DNA of 64,000 bases from Moniliophthora roreri (taxonomy: Eukaryota; Basidiomycota; Agaricomycetes; Agaricales; Marasmiaceae). A program made the position numbers and the translations under genes. Shown here one piece after another: positions 45,780 to 56,724 of the stretch. Position 1 is the first letter of the stretch. Each line of letters begins with the position of its first letter. Below the pieces are notes generated by a model, which was not told the DNA's origin, did not search any database, and saw nothing but the letters and a program-made list of their open reading frames with translations. The stretch covers positions 992,001 through 1,056,000 of the forward strand of contig LATX02000089.1 in NCBI GenBank assembly GCA_001466705.2, in the 5' to 3' direction.

Positions 45780-46410
45780 TGTATATTTCTTGCACCAACT
45801 TGATGCCCGTCATGTCATATGCGCATCATACTGTTACCGCCTCCATCCTGTCCGCCGAGTATTGTACTTGCCAATACTATTGTTGTTATTCTCGTCGGAT
45901 CTTTGCAGTCTTAACGTTGCTCGCATCCTGACTCCCGATGCTAAGCAACAAGTTAGAGGAAGCATCTTGTGCCCACTACAAGTGCACTAGTAGGTCAATG
46001 CACACAGTAGCAGAACATGACTGAATGCGTCGACTCTTCATTACTCGACGTTATACCCTAATACAAGATATATCGTACACCTCGATTTTGAAGCCATTCA
46101 CAGCCTGCAGCCCACCAATTGCAGAACGTCTCGTTAACGAAGACATCCAATTAGTTAGTCCAATACCGGTCCAACAACTTGTGTCCGATATCTCGCCCTC
46201 GATGTCTCTTCTTGACCATACGAGCTTGTAAAACCCGGGCTTTCATCCCTGAAAATGTTGGCAAGTTCGCATTGAGACTCGGCCATAGTAGTTTCCACAG
46301 TCCCGACTTCGTTGTAGAAAACGATACCAGTGGCCCAGGTTTGTAGGCTACAATCCGTTCTCGTCACCTCGATTACGCTTGCCTGGAATGGTGTGGGTCA
46401 TGGCTGGGGT
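45780..46410. other. Stretch without a supported gene
   Basis: A 70-codon minus-strand frame (46,367-46,155) is present but has no recognised similarity. It may be an upstream exon of the small gene to its left. Confidence 0.3.
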
Positions 46411-48055
46411 CTACATCCGGACGCTGGAGAAACGAAGTCCAAAAAGCTTTCGACGTCTCCGAGTTCCTGAACAAACCAACCGTCAGCCTCCATCGTCATC
46501 AGTCAGTGAAATGGCGACCACACACCTGAAGGAAGCACGTCGCTTGTCTGAGAGTCCTGTTGATTCCCCATTTCCCAGTGATCATGGCCTGGGTTATTCG
46601 TGGACGCTCTCCGAATCATATCCTCTAGATCACCATCAGACCTATTATACGCGTTGTGGCGGAAAACGCCCCTGCCGTTGGCATTTAAGTTTGAAAATGT
46701 GCTGCGATCGGCGACATGCGGGTTGCCAGAAAAGTTGTACGTGATATTAACAGAGTGGGCGACAATTCCAGGGAAAGGAAAGCCTAGTTCGCTCATCGGT
46801 GGGGTATAGGAATGATATGCCAACTCATCAGCGTCCGGCGGGGAAGTTGGGTGACTGAAAGGATTCCTGGAGTAGCAAGGTTCTGCACTCGAAGAGTTCG
46901 GAATGTGGAGCGAGGAATGAGTCGAGTAGACATTTGTTTCCAGTGGGAGTTCCGGAGTGGAGCGGCTGAAAAAAGGATTCCTGGTGCCCAAAGATCCTGC
47001 AATGGATAACCGTCTATGGATCATTTCCGTTGGAAACGGGCTAGTTGTCGAGGACGAGGGAGAAGAAAGTACAGAGTCGGTGTTTTGCGGGGATGCGGGT
47101 CCACTGGAATGGTACAATGCTTCCTGAGGGTCTGCGAACATCGAGAGGGGAGAGGTCGGAGAAGCTGGTGAGGTATATGATGAAGATGGATATGGTGATA
47201 TGTCGGTGTTTAGCGAGGGTGTGGAACGCAAAAATGGGTTCCTAGAATTGAAGAAACCTTGGTATGTATGGGAATGAACGGGTGATGGGTCATGTTGTGC
47301 GGAGGCTGGGGGAGATGAAGGAAGAGATGGCCCAGTGCCTACGGATTCCGATTGTCTTTGTAGTAAAATTTCAACTCAGTTCAAGCCGGCACGAACATCG
47401 ATCTGTGATTGAACCTATCAAGCGGAAATGAGTCGAAGAAGGTCCTAATCGGCAAGGAAGACGCACTCCAAAAAGGCTTATCGCATGCTGGAATTGTTTT
47501 CTATAGTCTTGAATGATCGTAGCATCGGCTCTAGAATTCACTATCCGCTGGAAAGTATTTCGACCAGACTGGCGTTTAGTGAAATCGACAATCTCTTTCA
47601 TCGTCCTGTTCAAAATGAGTGCGAGGAAAGGGTCGTTTAATCTCCGACCACGAGCCTTTTCGATACTCCCAGTTGATCCTGCAGTCCAGGAGGACTTTGT
47701 CCACTTGAGTCCATCTTTTTGCATGCCTCCACAACAACCATAGCCACTGAAAATGCATCACTAGCCAAGCGCTTCAGAACGTCCTTGTTTTCCCTTGCAC
47801 CTTGTAAATTAAAATGATAAAAACACTGGTTTGCGATCGGAGTGGAAATGGATGAACCTGAATCGCTGTAAGAATCTCTAGCGCCAACGAAGGTATCGCT
47901 CCCAAGCCAGGTATGGGTGATGCTTCTGCAGTATCCTTCAAGACACGCAGTGTGATTATAGACACCTCCATGGTAGTATTGCTCCACCGACTCTTCTTCG
48001 GCTTTGATTTTCCTCGTTCATCCGTGCCTGTCGACGTCGATGTAGAATCCAACAT
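46411..48055 (-). pseudogene. MLKL-like N-terminal helical domain protein with RNPF repeats, probably broken
   Basis: The start region (48,055-47,855) has a Lys/Ser-rich leader, then SIITLRVLKDTAE and PIPGLGAIPSLALEI. This is the opening of the helical domain found at the N-terminus of many agaric NLR-like and kinase-like proteins and related to MLKL. The helices continue as GARENKDVLKRLASD, MKEIVDFTKRQSGRN and YRKQFQHAISLFG. The C-terminal exon (to 46,503) is Ser/Pro-rich with NSRNPFLRSTPSL, GTRNPFFSRSTPEL and YSRNPFSHPTS, then VNITYNFSGN. A last intron leads to a basic end at 46,411. Joining the exons needs frame changes near 47,855 and 47,620, and a TGA interrupts the frame at 47,376-47,378, so it is probably a pseudogene. 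Confidence 0.5.
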
Positions 48056-48431
48056 AGAGAGCGGCCTTCAGTCCCGGGAGAGAACTGGAGCATTGACCGG
48101 TTTGCGAACGGTAGGAACAATGCGTAGTCAACCCCGCGTTTGGAAGAAGGAAGATGTGAGCACCCAAAGTCCTTGGAGGTGCTGTGCATGTATTGATAGT
48201 GATCTGTAGGGCAAATGAGTCTGACTAGTATTCTGCAGGCAGACGTATCGATCTAGGAGCCTACCATTCCTTTTGGCGCTTTGAGGCATAGGATACAGGA
48301 CTGGAGGGTCAGGCGTAGCCATGATAAGGAGCGCACTGGAGCATGCTAGCCTTGGATGACATGATGGAGGATAACAAGCCTCGTGTAACGATAAACTGGA
48401 ATAAACAACGCGTTCCTCTCCTTCCACCATC

Positions 48432-49934
48432 ATGTCCACATCAACTCCAAATCGCAAAGCGACATATAAGCTGCCCACTCAATTGCTGGACTTGTCAAGT
48501 TCCCAAAAATCGAGAAGAGAAAAGGTGAATATCCAATTCGAGCGGCGGGATCAACTCACTGATCTCTTCTGACAGGCTTTGGAAGAGCAGAAACGAGTGT
48601 GTCCTTCCAGATTTCTTGGGCCAGCCTTTGGCTGATACGAAAATGCAGAGACGTGCGCAAAAAGTGGATTTCTCCAGACAATTGGATGGATTTGCAGATC
48701 TTAACTTGGCCGGATCCGATGAGGAAGAGGAAGACCCAGAGGGATTCAAAATTGTACACCAAGGCCTCGCATCGTTCACTTCGTCTTTCGAGAAGAACGA
48801 ACAATCTTCGCAACCATCTAGGTCCCCAGTACTATCAGGCCTCTTGGATACATCCATCAAGAGGAAGAAAAAGGGAAAACGCAAGAAACCGACCACACGG
48901 GTCGGCGGCGATCGTAATCAGGCGAACAAATGGGCAGACAAATGCATGTACGCAGAGCTGTTAGAGATGAACGATGGAAATGGTGATATGTGGCCAACAT
49001 TAGAAGGGGACGGTTTACCAGATGATTTAGAGACGGGTTGGGTTGCAGTTGGACCTGTACCAGTCGGAAAACGGTGTTTAGCTATAACTCGAGAGTCACC
49101 TGTGAATAACGGTGTGGGTGTGTCGCGAATCTTTCACTTTTGCTACTATGTACTGACTTTTCATAGAACCGAATACGACGCTTCGCTCTCGCCTGCAGGG
49201 AAAACCTTTACTTCCCTGGTTTCCTTCCAATCTACCTCCCAGCACCGTACTAGATTGCATACTGGATGAGAACTGGAAGGAAAATGGTATACTCCACGTA
49301 TTAGATGTACTCCAATGGAAAGGTCGAGACATCGCAGATTGCGAGACGCCGTTCAGGTGAGGATGCCCGTTCGTTCATCGATACCAAAATAATCTCACAT
49401 CGATGTCAAGGTTTTGGTGGAGAGATACCCGTCTCGGAGAACTTGCCCGAACGCCACCACCTTCCAACACCGCATCCTCATCTGTATCTACATCTTCGTA
49501 TCAATTCTCCTACCCCAACACTATGGTCCCCGTCCCATACCACATAGATACATCCTTCCAATCCCTTCTTGGATCGATTATTCCGCTAGCGAGATCAAAT
49601 CGCACAATTGGCGTTGACGTTCCCAATCTAGCCAGCACATCCGACGAAATGCAGGTCGACAATACGAGTCTAATTTCTTCGGTAGCAGCAACTGTTGTTT
49701 CCGACGGCCTTTTACTTTATGTCGCCGAAGCCTGCTACGAATCCGGCACAAGTCCACTCAGCAGTTGGATACCACTGAAGAGCTATGGTGATCAGCCGAT
49801 GCAGTCAGTTGGACCTTTGGATACGTTTGAGAGGTTTGTCTACTTCCCAATCATAAGAGCAAGCTAACCTTTGATTTGTATTCAGGCTCATTCGACGCCG
49901 AACACAACAAGGAGACGACAATATGACAGTATGA
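48432..49934 (+). CDS. Snurportin-1 (m3G-cap snRNP import adaptor)
   Basis: Six exons (48,432-48,524; 48,576-48,596; 48,649-49,111; 49,167-49,356; 49,411-49,833; 49,886-49,934) with introns of 51-55 bases encode 412 residues. The N-terminus (RKATYKLPTQLLDLSSSQKS, then a basic EEQKRRRAQK) resembles the importin-beta-binding domain. The cap-binding half has VPVGKRCLAITR, then LDCILDENWKENGILHVLD and VLQWKGRDIADCETPF, with the W-K-G and D-C pattern of the family. It continues with VSDGLLLYVAEACYESGTSPL. The protein brings trimethylguanosine-capped U snRNPs from cytoplasm to nucleus. It is the only intact one of three copies here. It converges on a broken fucosyltransferase-like gene. Confidence 0.88.
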
Positions 49935-50025
49935 ACATAAATTTCATTATATCTAGTACGTACAAACATTATCCCTTCAATAATTCTAATCTGACCCATT
50001 ACTCAGCTGCTTCCGGGAAAGCTGT

Positions 50026-50840
50026 CTTATGAACACCATTGTTTCACTCCACTACACGCCTTCCATTGATAAGACTGAACGTCGAGCCCGGTGAACCCAC
50101 AAAGCCCTTAGCCATGCTCTGAATGACGACTTCGATAATCGGCAGATACCACTCTCCATATCTGGCAAACGTATCCTCTCCCTGTAGCGAATGATCGACG
50201 CTATACCACCCCATTCCGCGCACTTCATCCCAGAACGCGACATCTGTCTCGTCAGAGGTAAGGATGACCTTGTCCACATCCAAACCATTCCTTTCGCGCA
50301 GCTCTTCCTGCACCTGCCTCACAACTAGACGATGCAAATGCATGGAAGTGACACCGCACGCCCCTTGGCCGTGGCATACGAAATTTCCCTTTCGAATGTG
50401 CACGGCGATGAAGGACGGTCTATCCTCTCCATCTTCAGCACTGAGGTTCAATGCGCGCCTCAAATAACCCTTCGCGACGTCATCAATACCTTGTCTAAAC
50501 CTCAAATGTTTACCGACAAACCTCCACGCAGGAGCCCAGGCACCAGTCCATTCGAAATTCTAATTCGTAGAAATGTGGGGGCTTGGCGCGGTTTCGGTTG
50601 AATGGAGCTGGTTCATATGGTGTAGAAGGTTTCCTGACGTCCCGCCATTCTATAACTGCCTGTCCTACTTCGTTACGATATCGTTCGAGGTCGAAAATGT
50701 CGCTAAACGCGATGTAGCCGGCTTCCCGAGCTGAATGGATTGCGGTATGGCTCCGTACACGGCGTTGTCTTCGGGTGAAAATGGGGGTATGATGGGTACT
50801 CGATTGGATGGCATCGCAAGGGTAGAATATGTTGACTACG
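50026..50840 (-). pseudogene. O-fucosyltransferase-like pseudogene, truncated copy
   Basis: It parallels the intact gene at 54,755-56,498. The last exon keeps HIRKGNF in place of HIRRGDF, and GFVGSPGSTFSLI. It has a TGA where the intact copy has the Trp of VVEWNDG, so the frame stops at 50,044. About 420 bases corresponding to 55,320-55,740 are replaced by some 20 unrelated bases near 50,565-50,585. Homology ends at about 50,840, inside the exon encoding GIVNMIYL, where an F-box fragment begins. The promoter and membrane anchor are missing. Confidence 0.8.
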
Positions 50841-51395
50841 CCTATAACTCCATCTTCCTTCTATTCACATCTTCGGCATTGCTATCAGACCTCACTCAAG
50901 ACTGGGGAACATTAATTCGTTCTTCGATGGCCTTTCCCTTCCAAGACACATGCAACTTTTCGGCTCGCGGTGCACGCAGAGGCTATATCAGATTGTATAT
51001 CGGCATTTCTAACACGCTCAACCCCCGAGCCTCGTACATTTTGGTTCACGGTTGAAACCTATTGCACAGATGCAAAGTTAACCTGTTGAAAAGAACTCTG
51101 GCCGCACGGTGCAACAGCAGAGTTTTACGTGCTCTCGCAGATCACGACTCGTCCGTGCTGCTGCTTCCTCGGCCACAGGAGATTGGTCCTTTCAATTTGC
51201 AGAAGGACTAGGAGGATCTGATAACAGATCCCACAGAGGCGACGCAGTATTACCTATTCTCTGCGGAAGATGTGGCTCCCGCGTGACCATTCTTTTAATT
51301 CTTATTCGATTCTTCACAAGCGTCTCTGGGGTCTGGCGTAGTGGTGGGTTCGTGGTCGACGTATTGGCCGTGTCTTTAGTAGGATCAACTTGTTC
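50841..51395 (+). pseudogene. F-box gene 3' fragment
   Basis: Nucleotide similarity to the C-terminal half of F-box protein 1 (41,165-41,690) is plain, for example CGGCATTGCTATCAGACCTC at 50,876. The downstream end (GTCTGGCGTAGTGGTGGGTT) matches the gene's last codons. It has frame shifts and stop codons and no F-box. It abuts the broken end of the transferase pseudogene, marking a rearrangement point. Confidence 0.7.
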
Positions 51396-51543
51396 ATAAG
51401 TACAGTATTTACTTTTTTTTTGCTCAAGGAAAATCTAAAGTATTCACCAACATCACGGCACTTACTTTGTCCGGTGGATATGTACCTGGAACGATCTTAT
51501 AGGTGGCTCACGCAGGCGTGAGGAATCCTCGCGTTAAACCACC

Positions 51544-53736
51544 ATGTCATTGTCCCCAACGCCTACCGGCTTCACAGACCTTAAAAATCGCCTCGCAGAA
51601 CTCGAGAAATCATGGCAAGAGTCGTTCATGTCTAGCCAAGACCACGACGAAGAAGATGAAGAGGAAGAGTACGATCACAATCGCGATGATAAAGTGATCC
51701 CCCGTATTCTCACTGCAATTTGCGAAGCCCTTACCAATGTTGCACCAACGACAACATTGACCTCTGATCAACTCAGAGAAATTGCTGATGGTTTTGCCCA
51801 ACTTGAACATGAAGTTGTGGATTTTGCATACAGCAACGATGACGATCGTGGTGGCTACGATTTCGTGCCTATATCATGCGGAAGCGTAACTGTAAAGGAC
51901 CGAACCCAGGGAATCAGTGGTGCGTTCACCCCTACCATCTCGTGTAAAATAGACTAATGAATATGGCATGGGACTTGGATCTGCAGGAGTAAATTCTCGT
52001 ACCATCTCAGGCTTTCTTGGACTCATGTCTAGGCTACTTTCTGGTGGTCCTGCAAGTTTCAACGGTAAGGCTATCTCTACAACGCAGCTTATGATGGGAC
52101 TCAAAGAGAACATTTCAGTCGAATCCATAAAGGATGAACTGGGTGGCCAGGCTGTTAAGCCTTATGATCCCGCTTCGAACCCAAGTCCGTACACATCGCC
52201 ACTGGCCCGTTTCTCACTGAATACACCTCCAATGCCGACTTCACCTTCTCCAGAAGGACTGTCATTTGCTCAAGCCCGCTGTGAGATCACCTCTGAAACG
52301 TTCGCAACGCCGCTCTCTATGCAACTTCGCGGCAATATTCTTGCAGTGCTCGGTGCTGGGGGTTGGAAAAATCGTGACCCGGTTCTTGAGCTGTATGACC
52401 TGGACAAAGCCAGCGAATATGGAGCTATTGGTCATGAAATCAGCGCGGATGTGGGTCTCGAGGGGATAGCTTATGATCTCCAAGTCGATACAACTCGAAA
52501 ATTTGTCTATATCGCGGATTCGGGTCGTATCAAGTCGTACAGATGGTCGGATAAATCGAGTAAAGCGATACCGGTGCATACCTTATCAAGTAGTCGCTTC
52601 TCTGGAGCATTGGTCCTGAGAAATGATGGGGCTAAAATTTTGCGGTTTGGCTCGGGAGGTATGGCAGTTTGGGATGCTGACACGCTTCCTACACATGGGC
52701 CCGAGGGTAGGAAGGTGATCGGGGAGGCTATGGATTTAGAGGTCCTGAATAGCTGGCGTGATAATGATGCTGACCAGATAGAGTTATCTTCTGGTTCAGT
52801 ACCCTCGAGGACGCTGGATGCAGAAGCATTTGTCAATATTGAGGTCGCCATGGACCATCCAAGCCTTTCCAATCACATTCTGGCAACTCACAAAGATCGC
52901 TATGGGGTGGCATGCGTAGACCTACAAGCTGGAAACATTGTATTGCGGTATGTTGGTCATAGTGCCTACGTCAAGTCTTTCGCCACTAGTGCATCAGATC
53001 CACATGGCTTTACCACCGCTGCGGGTGATGGAGGTGTCAGGCTTTATGATTCCCGTGTTCCGGCTCCTGTCATGGCTATCGATCATGGCGAAGAATTCAT
53101 TCAGGCTGTTTTGTACGAGCACATTGGAGGTCAGCCGTGTAAGTGCCAATTTCTTGGAATATAGTCACCACCGAGTCCTGACATCCGTCCTGATCGTGCT
53201 ACTGGATAGATATCATCTATGGTGGTACAAGATCTGAACAGGTCAAAGTCTGGGATGTTCGTTCGAAAGCGCCCATGTATGAGCTCAGCACTGGCAATAA
53301 TGCAGTCAACGCCGTGGCCTGGCATCCTTCCAGCCAGACATTGTTCGCCGGGACAGAGTGCAGCTACATGGATAGGTTAGGATATACCCATGACTACACT
53401 CGTGCTAAGTTTGGCAAAGTTCAGAAGAAACGCGCCCGTGAGGCGTGGGGGCAGATGCCAGAAGATGAGACGGAGGCAGACGACGGAAGCGAAGATGATG
53501 ATGACGACCAGTTCGACGAATGGGCTTGGCCTGTTCGTGCTGCTCATAATGAAGAGTCATTTGGTTACCCGTTGGATTCTGGTGAACACCGAATTTGTAC
53601 GTTTTTGCTCGGTATCACTTTCCTGCTACTGATTCCGTTCATCTTTCAAGACCGCTACATCTTCAAGGCCAACCCTGATCCCAAAGTTCTGCCTGAGTAT
53701 GGACAGGCGACTGTTGGGAATAGATCCTACTGGTGA
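51544..53736 (+). CDS. WD40-repeat protein
   Basis: Four exons (51,544-51,919; 51,987-53,138; 53,210-53,596; 53,651-53,736) encode 666 residues. The N-terminus has an acidic run (about 36-48, DEEDEEEEYDHN). Six or so degenerate WD40 blades follow. The clearest are HSAYVKSFATSASDPHGFTT with GGVRLYDSR, and SEQVKVWDVRS with NAVNAVAWHPSSQTLFAG. A second very acidic stretch (ETEADDGSEDDDDDQFDE) precedes the C-terminus. WD40 propellers are scaffolds. The exact role of this fungal family is not known to me; it could be an adaptor of a ubiquitin ligase or chromatin complex. The gene sits between the two duplicated snurportin/transferase blocks. Confidence 0.85.
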
Positions 53737-53914
53737 CCGATGAAATGCCAAGCGACAAATAAGGAGGCTGGTTTGGGAATGACTGCGCAGTGTCACTGAG
53801 CACTGTGAGAAGATGATCATTCAGACTTCAAGATTGAAATCAGAATGTAGAGTGCTATTATCTGGACTGTACTATACAACGCAAGTCTCAAACACTTCCT
53901 CTCATTTCGTCATA

Positions 53915-54690
53915 ATCCCGTCCACGTCGGCTCCGAATTGCAAAGCCACTTATAAACTACCTACTTAATCCTTGGACCTGTAGCAGTTAGGAAACAGTAT
54001 TTAGCTACAATTCAAGAGTGACCTGTGAACAACGGTGCGGGTGTTGCGAATCTCTCACTTTTGCTACTACATACTGACTTTTGTAGGGCCGAATACGACG
54101 CTTCGCTCTCGCCTTGCAACAAAACCTTTACTTCCCTGGTTTCGTCCCAATTTACCTCCCAGCACCGTACTAGATTGCATAATGGATGAGAACTGGAAGG
54201 AAAATGGTATACTTCACGCATATTGCGAGGCGCCGTTCAGGTGAGGATGCTCGCCCGTTCATCGATGACGAAACAATCTCAGTCACGGTTTCGGTGGAGA
54301 TACCCGTCTCGGAGAACTTGTCTGAATGCCACCCACTTCCAATACCGCATCCTCATCGGCGTATCAATTCTCTTACCCCAACACTATGATCCCCGTCCCA
54401 TACCACACAGATACATCCTTCTAATTCCTTCTTGGCTCGATTATTCCGCTAGCGAGATCAAACCCCGCAACGGCGTTGACGTCCCCAATCTAGCCAACGC
54501 ATCCGACGAAATGCAGGTCGGAATCCGGTACAAGTCCACTCAGTAGTTGGGTACCCTTGAAGAGCTATGGTGATCAGCCGATACAGTTAGTTGGACCTTT
54601 GGATATGTTTGAGAGGTTTGTCTGCTGACCTTTGATTTGTATTCAGACTCATTCGACGCCGAACACAACAAGGAGACGACAATATGATAG
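53915..54690 (+). pseudogene. Snurportin-1 pseudogene, second block
   Basis: The order follows the intact gene but with large losses. The N-terminal stretch (GCAAAGCCACTTATAAACTA, about 53,940) lacks a start codon and is joined directly to the end of exon 3. Exon 4 is present but has lost its LDVLQWKG core; GGTATACTTCACGCATATTG runs straight into the splice site. Exon 5 lacks about 130 bases. Frame shifts are frequent. It lies convergent to the intact transferase gene. Confidence 0.8.
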
Positions 54691-54754
54691 TATGAACATG
54701 AACTTCATTATATCTAGTACGTACAAACATTATCAATAATTCTAATCTAACCCA

Positions 54755-56498
54755 TTACTCAGCTGCTTCCGGAAAAGCTGTCTTACGAACACCATCGTTC
54801 CACTCCACCACACGCCTTCCACTGATAAGACTGAACGTCGAGCCCGGTGAACCCACAAAGCCCTTAGCCATGCTCTGAATGACGACGTCAATAATCGGCA
54901 GATACCACTCTCCATATCTGGCAAACGTATCCTCTCCCTGTAGCGAATGATCGACGCTATACCACCCCATTCCGCGCACTTCATCCCAGAACGCGTCATC
55001 TGTCTCGTCAGAGGTAAGGATGACCTTGTCCACATCCACACCATTCCTTTCGCGCAGCTCTTCCTGCACCTGCCGCACAATTAGACGATACAAGTCCATG
55101 GAAGTAATATCGCATGCTCCTTGGCCGTGACATACGAAATCCCCCCTTCGAATGTGCACTGTGATGAAGGGCGGAATATCGTCTCCATCTTCAGCACTGA
55201 GGTTCAATGCGCGCCTCAAATAACCCTTCGCGACTTCTTCGATGCCTTGTCTAAACCTCAAATGTTTACCGACAAACCTCCACGCAGGAGCCCAGGCATC
55301 ACCCCATTCGAAATCCTGTGGCCCGCTCGTCATAAAGTAAGCGATATCCAAACATGCGAGGTGTTCATCAGGCGCTACCTGCTTCCCCCTTGGAGACGAT
55401 AGGATCAAGTCAGCTGTCTTGGGTCTGACAGCGCTTTGCCATTGGTATGCCTCGACGTCCCTGAGATTCTTGGGATTTTCAGCAGGTGGAAAGAGTAACC
55501 CTGCCATCCCTGGAAAGGTGACATGTAGACGGTTTCGATCGTGGACAGATCGGGTTTCTGGAGGAACTTGGGTGTATGAAACGTCGAGGTTGAGTAATTT
55601 CATGAGAGATGGTTCCCAGCCTGGTATGAATGTGTGTGCGGGTATAACGTCTGGATGGATATTAGCGCGGGTGGACCAGCAGCCGAGGGTGTCGATAAAG
55701 TCTGAAGTAGCTTCTAGTTCTTCATAGAAACGTTGATGTCTGGCGCGTTTTCGATTGAATGGAGCTGGTTCATAAGGTATCGACGGTTGCTTGACGTCTC
55801 GCCATTCTAAAACTGCTTGTCCTACTTCGTTACGATATCGTTCGAGGTCGAAAATGTCACCAAAGGCGACGTAGCCGGCTTTTCGAGCTAAACAGATTGT
55901 GAGCGTTTCTCAGTTATGTTTAGATTGAGGTGGCGAAATGACTCTACGCACAGGTGTGGTTTTCGGAAGAAAATGGTGGTATAATGGGTACTCGATCAGA
56001 TAGCATCGCAAGGTAGATCATGTTGACTATGCCCATGAATTCATTTGCTTTGGAGAATGTTAACGTTGCAATATGCGCTTTGAGTCACTGAGTGCAGTCC
56101 TACGTACTGAGTCCAGCATTAGCCCATGCTGTCAAGTAATGGCGATCATTTCTGAGATTGCCTAGAAGGAAGAAGTAAGATTACTAGATGATCAGGTCGG
56201 ACGTCGAGCAGCACTCACTTCTAAAGGATCTCGCCGGAGGCCCATTCACTAGATACTTCACCCCTAAATGTGATTTGTCTTCGAAACAAGAATCTCTAGC
56301 ATCGCCTAATCCAAACACTGCTTCGAATTGAAAGTTGACTGGTGAGGTGCCCTTGAAGGTATAGACGAATCTTGGTAAACGATCTGAGAATCCAGAGGTC
56401 GCGTTATGAATGAGTAGGAGGAGCAAGCCTATGAGGCATAGTCGTAGCAGGGTGCGAGTGTTTATTGTCGTTCGGGGTATCGCAAGTCGATATAGCAT
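54755..56498 (-). CDS. O-fucosyltransferase-like glycosyltransferase, type II membrane protein
   Basis: Four exons (56,498-56,219; 56,161-56,108; 56,047-55,952; 55,887-54,755) with introns of 57, 60 and 64 bases encode 520 residues. A short cytosolic start is followed by a single membrane anchor (about 20-33, LCLIGLLLLLIHNA), as in Golgi enzymes. The lumenal part has FMGIVNMIYLAMLSDRVPII, HIRRGDFVCHGQGAC, ILTSDETDDAFWDEV and GFVGSPGSTFSLI. The HxRxGDF and SPGSTFS motifs are the donor-binding hallmarks of the GDP-fucose O-fucosyltransferase superfamily. The acceptor is unknown. The gene is intact, unlike its copy at 50,026-50,840. Confidence 0.85.
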
Positions 56499-56724
56499 GA
56501 TGAGGGTTCCTGGCGAACAAGTTGTTGCTGGGACTTATGAATTGCGACGCGGCTGTGTTAGGGGCTTTGTCTGTCGCGTTCATTCCTCTACACGTGACCG
56601 TTTCAGATCTTTGAGCTACGTTCACTCGAACGGGAGTACATTAATGCACTATGTTCATAGTTTGACGTGATGTTCTCTAGTGTTATATACATGACTCGGA
56701 TTCACCAAATGCCAACATTCAGCT

